Positions 30,917-37,548 of a stretch of 37,548 bases of DNA are shown here, piece by piece. The DNA comes from JAYSFC01 sp041913505 (GTDB taxonomy: Bacteria > Pseudomonadota > Gammaproteobacteria > Burkholderiales > Burkholderiaceae_C), in NCBI GenBank assembly GCA_041913505.1, contig JAYSFC010000017.1:1-37548 (forward strand), written 5' to 3'. Each line of letters starts with the position of its first letter. Positions within the stretch are counted from its first letter, which is position 1. Position numbers and translations under genes: made by a program. The notes under the pieces are model-generated. The model had not been told where the DNA came from and did not search any database. It was given only the letters and a program-made list of their open reading frames with translations.

Positions 30917-31338
30917 TGCCTGCCATGAACCACCACCCCCTGCACCCCCCAGCCTTGGCCACCAGCGGCCCGGCCCTGCGCATGAAGCGGCTGCTGGCCG
31001 CACATCTGGCCGTGCTTGCCCTCATCGGCGTGGCCCCGGGCCAGGCCAGCGCCCAGGCCACGGACCATGACGCTCACCACGCGAGCGCACCTGCGGCCTC
31101 TGGGGACAGCGCCCAGGCACTGAGTGAGGGCGAGGTCATGCGCTGGGACGCCCGCACCGCCAAAATCACCCTGCGCCACGGTGAACTCAAGAACCTCGAC
31201 ATGCCGCCCATGACCATGATCTTCACGCTGCGCGAGCCCGCGCAGGCTGGCCAGATCAAGGTCGGCGACAAGGTGCGCTTTCGCGCCGAGCGGGTCAAGG
31301 GCGCCTACGTCGTCACCCACATCGAGCCCGCACGCTGA
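30916..31338 (+). CDS. CusF-like periplasmic copper-binding protein
   Basis: A 140-residue protein; the start overlaps the DUF411 stop (TGATG). Met23 (30982) is an alternative start giving a cleaner signal peptide (MKRLLAAHLAVLALIG...ASA). The OB-fold CusF domain occupies about residues 67-139. Relative to CusF (His36, Trp44, Met47, Met49), the ligands here are His88, Met99 and Met101, and the Trp is replaced by Met96 (DMPPMTM). The protein would bind Cu(I), or deliver it to an exporter. There is no CusB adaptor in the window for it to dock to. A short His-rich linker (DHDAHHAS) precedes the domain. Confidence 0.88.
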   Translation: MPAMNHHPLHPPALATSGPALRMKRLLAAHLAVLALIGVAPGQASAQATDHDAHHASAPAASGDSAQALSEGEVMRWDARTAKITLRHGELKNLDMPPMTMIFTLREPAQAGQIKVGDKVRFRAERVKGAYVVTHIEPAR

Positions 31339-31367
31339 AGAAACGAACGCACACATTCCCGGGACGC

Positions 31368-31392
31368 AGGCCGGCGCCATAATCGCCGGCCT
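31368..31392. repeat. Perfect 9-bp inverted repeat abutting a start codon
   Basis: AGGCCGGCG (31368-31376), loop CCATAAT, CGCCGGCCT (31384-31392), with ATG at 31393 immediately after. CATAAT in the loop is a -10-like hexamer, so this may be an operator over a promoter, or an RNA hairpin occluding the start. No Shine-Dalgarno is present. Confidence 0.75.
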
Positions 31393-32418
31393 ATGGACTC
31401 CTCCAGTACCCGGGGCGCCGCTGGCGCCATCACCGACGTCGCCGGCATCGAGGTCGGTCACTTCACCGATCCACGCCGCCCCACGGGCTGCAGCGTGGTC
31501 ATCGCGCGCGCGGGCGCCGTGGCGGGCGTGGATGTGCGCGGCGCCGCGCCCGGCACGCGTGAGACCGATCTGCTGGCGCCCTCCAACCTCGTCGACAAGG
31601 TGCACGCCATCGTGCTCGCGGGCGGTAGCGCCTGGGGGCTCGACGCCGCCACGGGCGCCGTGCGTTGGCTGGAAGAGCAAGGCGTGGGCTTCGACGTGGG
31701 CGTGGGCCGCCTGCCGCTGGTGCCCGCCGCCGTCCTGTTCGACCTGCATGTGGGCGACATGAAGGTGCGCCCCGACGCGGCGGCCGGCTACGCCGCCTGC
31801 GCCGCCGCTGTCTCCCGCGCTTCAGGCGCCGCACCGGCCGAGGGCAATGTGGGCGCGGGCGCGGGTGCCACCGTGGGCAAGGTCTTCGGCATGCGGCACG
31901 CCATGAAGGGTGGCATCGGCACGGCATCGGTCACCGTCCAGGGCGTCACCGTGGGCGCGTTGATCGCCTGCAACGCCGTGGGCGATGTAGTCGATCCGGA
32001 CACCGGCCTGCCCCTGGCCGGCGCACGCACCGAAGACGGCCAGGCCCTGCGCGACACGCGCCGCGCGCTGCTGCGCGGCGAAGCGCCGCAGCCGCTGCTC
32101 GCGGGCACCAACACCACCATCGGCGTGATCGCCACCGATGCGCCGCTCACCAAAACCCAAGCCCAGCGCCTGGCCGTGGCGGGCCACGACGGCCTTGCGC
32201 GCAGCATCAACCCCGTGCACACCCTGAGCGACGGCGACACGCTGTTCACACTGGCCACGGGTATGGCAGAGCACTCCCCCGGCATGCTGGTGCTGGCCGC
32301 CATGGCGGCCGAGGCCGTGGCGCAAGCCACCGTGCGCGCGGTGCGGGCGGCGCGGAGCATCACCACCGCCGAAGGGCTCGCGCTGCCCGGGCTTTCGGAG
32401 TGGAAAGACGCCCGATGA
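31393..32418 (+). CDS. P1-family self-cleaving peptidase/amidase (DmpA/NylC-like)
   Basis: A 341-residue Ntn-fold hydrolase. Family landmarks: AGIEVGHFTDPRRPTGCSVVI near the start, DVRGAAPGTRETDLL, HAIVLAGGSAWGLDAATG, GNVGAGAGATVGK, and the autocleavage site GTNTTIGVIATDA. By comparison with NylC (cut at Asn266/Thr267), cleavage is expected before Thr241, which becomes the nucleophile of the beta subunit. Known members are aminopeptidases (DmpA/BapA) or nylon-oligomer hydrolases; the physiological substrate here is unknown. No signal peptide, so cytoplasmic. The stop overlaps the start of a TAXI-like gene (ATGA), suggesting co-translation. Confidence 0.9.
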   Translation: MDSSSTRGAAGAITDVAGIEVGHFTDPRRPTGCSVVIARAGAVAGVDVRGAAPGTRETDLLAPSNLVDKVHAIVLAGGSAWGLDAATGAVRWLEEQGVGFDVGVGRLPLVPAAVLFDLHVGDMKVRPDAAAGYAACAAAVSRASGAAPAEGNVGAGAGATVGKVFGMRHAMKGGIGTASVTVQGVTVGALIACNAVGDVVDPDTGLPLAGARTEDGQALRDTRRALLRGEAPQPLLAGTNTTIGVIATDAPLTKTQAQRLAVAGHDGLARSINPVHTLSDGDTLFTLATGMAEHSPGMLVLAAMAAEAVAQATVRAVRAARSITTAEGLALPGLSEWKDAR

Positions 32419-33791
32419 ACCGAATGTCCCACCGCCTGCGCAACCTGCTGCTGTCGATACGTGACCTGTTCATCTCCGCGGGACCCATCGCCTTCCTGGG
32501 CGTGGGGCTGGTGCTGCTGGCCTTCTGGTGGATCAAGCCCACGCCGCCCCAAACCGTGACGCTGGCCACCGGCCCCGAGCAGAGCGCGTACGAGGAATTC
32601 GGCAAACGCTACCAGCAGGCCCTTGCGGCGGACGGCATCGAGGTCCGGCTGCTGCGCAGCGAGGGCTCGTCGGCCAACCTGCAGCTGCTGCGGGACGGCC
32701 AGGCGGACCTGGCCTTCGTGCAAGGCGGCTCAGGCGAGCTGCAGCCCGATGACCAGGACGAACTCGTGTCCCTGGGCAGCCTGTTCGTGGAACCCGTGTG
32801 GCTGTTCTACCGTACCGAGGCAGCCCGCCGCATCGTCCCCTCGGGCCGGCTGGACGGCCTGCACCAGCTGCGCGGCCTGCGCGTGAACGTGGGTGCCGCG
32901 GGCAGCGGCGTGCGCGCGCTGATGGACAAGCTGCTCGACGCCAACCGCGTGCCCCCCGCCTCGCTAAAGCTCTCACGGCTCGAACAAACCCCGGCCGTGG
33001 TGGACTTCCTCGCGGGCCGGCTTGACGTGCTGGTGTTCGTTTCAGCTCCCGAATCGCCCATGGTGCAGATGCTGCTGCAGACACCCGGCGTGCAGCTGCT
33101 CGACTTTGCGCAGAACGAGGCCTACAGCCGCCGCTTCCCGTTCCTCTCCCCCGTGACGCTGCCGCGCGGCGTGGTCGATCTGGCGGCCAACGTGCCGTCG
33201 CGCAACGTGCGATTGGTGGCCTCCACCACCTCGCTGCTCGCTCGCGAGGGCACTCACCCCGCCCTGCTCACGCTGTTCGCGCAGAGTGCGCAGACCATTC
33301 ACAGCGGCGCGGGCTGGTTCAACCGCGCGCGGGAGTTCCCCAACACGCGCAATGCCGAGCTACCCATCGCCAAGGAGGGTGAGCGCGCGATCAACGAGCG
33401 GGCACCGCTGCTGCAGCGCTACCTGCCGTTCTGGCTGGCCAACCTGATCGAGCGCATGTGGCTGGTGCTCGGCATCCTGATCGCGGGCATGCTGCCGCTG
33501 TCGCGCATCGTGCCGCCGCTCTACCAGTTCCGCGTGCGCTCGCGCGTGTTCCGCTGGTATGGGCGACTGCGCGAGATCGAGGCGCAGATGGAGGCCGGTG
33601 CGGTGCAGCCCGGCGAGTTACTGGCCGAGCTGGACCGGCTCGATGCGCACGCCGAGAAGGTGAGCGTGCCGCTGTCGTATACCGATGAGCTGTATGCACT
33701 GCGCAACCACATCCAACTGGTGCGCAAGAAGGTGCGCACAGCGGAAGCGGCAGGCGCCGCAGAAGGGGAAAAGGCTGACGGCCAAGCTTAG
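32415..33791 (+). CDS. Membrane-anchored TAXI-family (TRAP-type) binding protein
   Basis: A 458-residue protein. An uncleaved-looking N-terminal segment (about residues 20-42, ISAGPIAFLGVGLVLLAFWWI) is followed by a TAXI domain (about 47-310: TVTLATGPEQSAYEEFGKRYQQAL, GQADLAFVQGG, LRVNVGAAGSGVRALM). Then comes a second membrane segment (about 340-362, LIERMWLVLGILIAGMLPL) and a cytoplasmic helical tail with coiled-coil character. TAXI proteins bind carboxylates such as glutamate for TRAP transporters, but no TRAP permease is near and both ends appear to be inside. Start ATG overlaps the upstream stop. A substrate-sensing rather than transporting role is an inference. Confidence 0.86.
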   Translation: MNRMSHRLRNLLLSIRDLFISAGPIAFLGVGLVLLAFWWIKPTPPQTVTLATGPEQSAYEEFGKRYQQALAADGIEVRLLRSEGSSANLQLLRDGQADLAFVQGGSGELQPDDQDELVSLGSLFVEPVWLFYRTEAARRIVPSGRLDGLHQLRGLRVNVGAAGSGVRALMDKLLDANRVPPASLKLSRLEQTPAVVDFLAGRLDVLVFVSAPESPMVQMLLQTPGVQLLDFAQNEAYSRRFPFLSPVTLPRGVVDLAANVPSRNVRLVASTTSLLAREGTHPALLTLFAQSAQTIHSGAGWFNRAREFPNTRNAELPIAKEGERAINERAPLLQRYLPFWLANLIERMWLVLGILIAGMLPLSRIVPPLYQFRVRSRVFRWYGRLREIEAQMEAGAVQPGELLAELDRLDAHAEKVSVPLSYTDELYALRNHIQLVRKKVRTAEAAGAAEGEKADGQA

Positions 33792-33803
33792 CGCCGCCAC
33801 CCT

Positions 33804-36002
33804 TCAGCCCGCCGAGTGCGGCCTTCGCCCCGCAGAGCGCCGCGGCAAGGGCGGCGGCGCCTCGGGCAACACGCGCAGGCTGCCTTCGGCCATGAGCTTG
33901 TCGCGCACGCGGCGGGTCATGGACTGGGTACTTTTGTCCTGCCCCGTGAAGAGGAACAGGGTTTTGTGCGGGCTCGTCCAGGTCAGTTGTGTGCACACGG
34001 GCTTGCCGCGCTGGCTGGTGATTTCGACCCAGATACCTATGCGGAACTCGGGGTGGGGGTCCGCTGCCTCGGCCAGCACAGGCCCATCGGCCGGCAGGTC
34101 GATCTCGACCGCGGGCGCTTCGCCTTGCGAGCTCTGCGCCGGTTCGGCTGCGGCCTCCAGCGCCGCTGCAAACACTTCGCCGTGCAGCATCTCGAGACGG
34201 GTCAGAAACGCCTGGATCTGGGTCTCGGAGCGGCCAACGCTCTCGAGCCCCCGGCGCAGCGTGGCCTGCAGGCCCGGCAGAACGGCCGACAGGCGCTGCG
34301 TGTCGGAGCCCACCTGGGCGGGCTGCAGGCTCCACAGCAGCTCGGGCACCAGGGCCAGGTAGCCGCCCGGGTCACCCCCCTCGGCGGCGGGGTCGACCGC
34401 GTTGACCTGGGCCAGCGCCACGACCTCGGCCCAGGGGCCGGTAGCGAAATCGAGCATGTCGGCAGGCACCAGGTCCGCGCCCGGAAGCTTGCGGATGTCG
34501 GCTGCGATCTTCGCGGCCAGCATGGCGCGCTGCTCAACGAGGCGCAGCGCCCGTTCCTTGGCCTCGCGCTGGGCACGCTCATTCTGGGCCTGCGTGCTCC
34601 AGGCCGCTTCGAGGGCCACGAGCACTGACGCGAAAGGAGTAGCGTCCTGGATGTTCTGCCCCGAAAGATGCACCACGGCCTCGTTCACCAGGCGCATGAA
34701 GCGGCTGAAGCCCGGTACGCCTTCAGAGGTGAACGCTCGGCTGCGCTCAGTCACCTCGTCCAGCAGGCGGCGCGCGGGATGGGTGTCATCGTCGAAAAAG
34801 CGCGGATCGCGGCGCACGAGCTGCTGCAGCGCGGGCTCAAGGTTGGCCACGGCGCGCTGCACGGACGACAGCAGGCGCGCATCCTGCACGATGTGGGCCA
34901 CCATGCGGCTCACGACCTCCTCGGCCGCGGCGCCAGCATCCAGGGCAACGGCAGGGCCTCGCCAGCCGGTCTGCGGGACCGCCGGACCGCTCGGCTGGGA
35001 AAGACGGCCGACCAGGCGTTCAAGCTGCGCCATGTCCTGCAGCGCCTCGGCTGCGGCGCCGGGGGCGAAGTAGCCGCTCGCGAGCGCTCCTTGGGCGCTC
35101 ACTCCGGTAACACGCGGATCGATGGGCTCGGCAGCGAGCATCTGGCGCAGGATGCCGACCGTGAGCAATGCCTCTTCGGCCTCGGCAGCCTGGTGGGGGC
35201 CACCCCAGCCCGTGGTCGCACCGCTGCGGCTGTAGCCCGAGGCGGCATAGTCGCCCGCCAGGCCGCCATAGCCCGTGGCATAGCCGCCGCCGTGCAGGCT
35301 GCTCTGGGCATAGCCACCGCCCTGCAGGCTGTTGCGCGCCAGGCCGGGGGTACCAAGCACGGCGTAGCCCACGGGCTGCACGCTCTGGTCACGCAGAGCC
35401 TGGGCGGCGCACTTGTACTCCTCCACCAGCAGCCCACCCAATGGCTCTTGCATGGCCCGCATCCAGATTTGGCGCACCTCGCCCGGGACACCCGTGTCCC
35501 CCACCACGCGCTGCAACGCGCGGATGTAGCACTCGGGGCGCAGTGGATTGCGCTCGGGCTGCACACTGCGAAGCCCCTGGGCCGCGCTCACGAGGGCGTT
35601 GAGCTCGGCCAGCGCGGCATCGGTCACGTGGACGGCGAGCTGCTGGGCGCGCGAGAACTCCATCTGGGCCTGCATCTCCGCATCGTCCATGATCGAGAGC
35701 TCGCCGAAATCCATGCCCGTGGCGTCGGCGGGCCGCGGCTTGGCCGTGGCCGGTCCCTCGGCGAAGATTTCGAGCAAGGCCATGGGATAGGCCTTGAGCA
35801 GCGCAGCCTCGTGCGTGCGCAACTGGCGCAGCGCTTCGCTCCACTGCAGACGCTGATGGGGGTCGCGCGCCGAGGACTCCTGCTGCGTCAGCGCTGCCTC
35901 CGAGACCTTGAACAGCTCCCCCATGAGGGCCTCCCCCCGGCGGACGGCATTGACGACGCAGACGCGAAACACGGTGCGGATGCTGGACTCGGTCGGGGAC
36001 AT
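33804..36002 (-). CDS. DUF1631 family protein
   Basis: A 732-residue, mainly helical cytoplasmic protein of the DUF1631 family, which is widespread in Beta- and Gammaproteobacteria and of unknown function. Visible: N-terminal helices (VFRVCVVNAVRRGEALMGELFKV), conserved MDFGELSIMDDAEM and ERNPLRPECYIRAL, a Gly/Tyr-rich linker about residues 220-265, a helical core around FFDDDTHPARRLLDEVTERS, and a C-terminal small beta domain (FRIGIWVEITSQRGKPVCTQLTWTSPHKTLFLFT) reminiscent of PilZ-like barrels. Start ATG 36000-36002. It lies 44 bp downstream of ettA on the same strand. The PilZ likeness is by eye only. Confidence 0.88.
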   Translation of the reverse strand: MSPTESSIRTVFRVCVVNAVRRGEALMGELFKVSEAALTQQESSARDPHQRLQWSEALRQLRTHEAALLKAYPMALLEIFAEGPATAKPRPADATGMDFGELSIMDDAEMQAQMEFSRAQQLAVHVTDAALAELNALVSAAQGLRSVQPERNPLRPECYIRALQRVVGDTGVPGEVRQIWMRAMQEPLGGLLVEEYKCAAQALRDQSVQPVGYAVLGTPGLARNSLQGGGYAQSSLHGGGYATGYGGLAGDYAASGYSRSGATTGWGGPHQAAEAEEALLTVGILRQMLAAEPIDPRVTGVSAQGALASGYFAPGAAAEALQDMAQLERLVGRLSQPSGPAVPQTGWRGPAVALDAGAAAEEVVSRMVAHIVQDARLLSSVQRAVANLEPALQQLVRRDPRFFDDDTHPARRLLDEVTERSRAFTSEGVPGFSRFMRLVNEAVVHLSGQNIQDATPFASVLVALEAAWSTQAQNERAQREAKERALRLVEQRAMLAAKIAADIRKLPGADLVPADMLDFATGPWAEVVALAQVNAVDPAAEGGDPGGYLALVPELLWSLQPAQVGSDTQRLSAVLPGLQATLRRGLESVGRSETQIQAFLTRLEMLHGEVFAAALEAAAEPAQSSQGEAPAVEIDLPADGPVLAEAADPHPEFRIGIWVEITSQRGKPVCTQLTWTSPHKTLFLFTGQDKSTQSMTRRVRDKLMAEGSLRVLPEAPPPLPRRSAGRRPHSAG

Positions 36003-36046
36003 GGCGGCGTGGGAGCTGGCAATACCTCTTCGGCAATCCCGGGATG

Positions 36047-37548
<1,502 letters not shown>

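Overview
The window looks like a chromosomal segment of a high-GC betaproteobacterium, most probably family Comamonadaceae (Acidovorax/Diaphorobacter/Alicycliphilus-like). This is inferred from gene families and neighbourhoods (DUF1631 protein, DUF3311 plus MctP-type symporter, LuxR-type regulator beside a hybrid kinase, Gram-negative porin with an AQS signal-peptide end, RcnR/RcnA pair), not from a marker gene. No rRNA, integrase, transposase, CRISPR array or replication origin was seen. A 10-N assembly gap lies at 14884-14893.

Layout. 1-912: the 5' part of a chemotaxis receptor (minus), cut by the window edge. 1199-1288: tRNA-Ser(GGA) with a terminator. 1596-3234: chromate transporter chrA with a TTG start and a structured leader, then a small secreted protein. 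3306-4764: divergent rcnR/rcnA nickel/cobalt module around a recognisable RcnR operator. 4857-11379: carboxylate block with dctA, a DctB-like hybrid sensor kinase, its LuxR-type regulator, and an MctP-like symporter with a DUF3311 partner. 11486-15369: presumed copper handling block (minus): DUF2946 protein, [gap], TonB-dependent receptor, and a YcnI(DUF1775)-PCuAC fusion. 15515-18312: MgtC-like protein and Kup potassium transporter, divergent. 18467-19492: porin and terminator. 19697-22809: a 55-residue hydrophobic ORF, a GTG-started lipoprotein, and a MlaE-like permease/MCE/lipoprotein operon that has no ATPase gene. 22906-26145: cadR, a Cd/Pb/Zn-type P-ATPase and a YitT protein. 26182-31338: a seven-gene periplasmic copper operon (CxxCxxCH protein, Met/His-rich protein, TolC-like lipoprotein, multicopper oxidase, cupredoxin, DUF411/CopG, CusF-like). 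31393-33791: P1-family (NylC/DmpA-like) self-cleaving hydrolase coupled to a membrane-anchored TAXI protein. 33804-37548: DUF1631 protein and the 3' part of ettA.

The main theme is metal homeostasis: chromate, Ni/Co, Cd/Pb/Zn and copper (two separate copper-related loci) within about 30 kb, with carboxylate uptake and ion transport between them. The observations most worth following are: the copper operon with an outer-membrane TolC-type component but no RND or inner-membrane pump; the MlaE/MCE pair with no ATPase and an altered coupling-loop motif; the YcnI-PCuAC fusion that keeps an exact H-X10-M-X21-H-X-M copper motif; and a perfect 9-bp inverted repeat directly abutting the start codon of the P1-family hydrolase.
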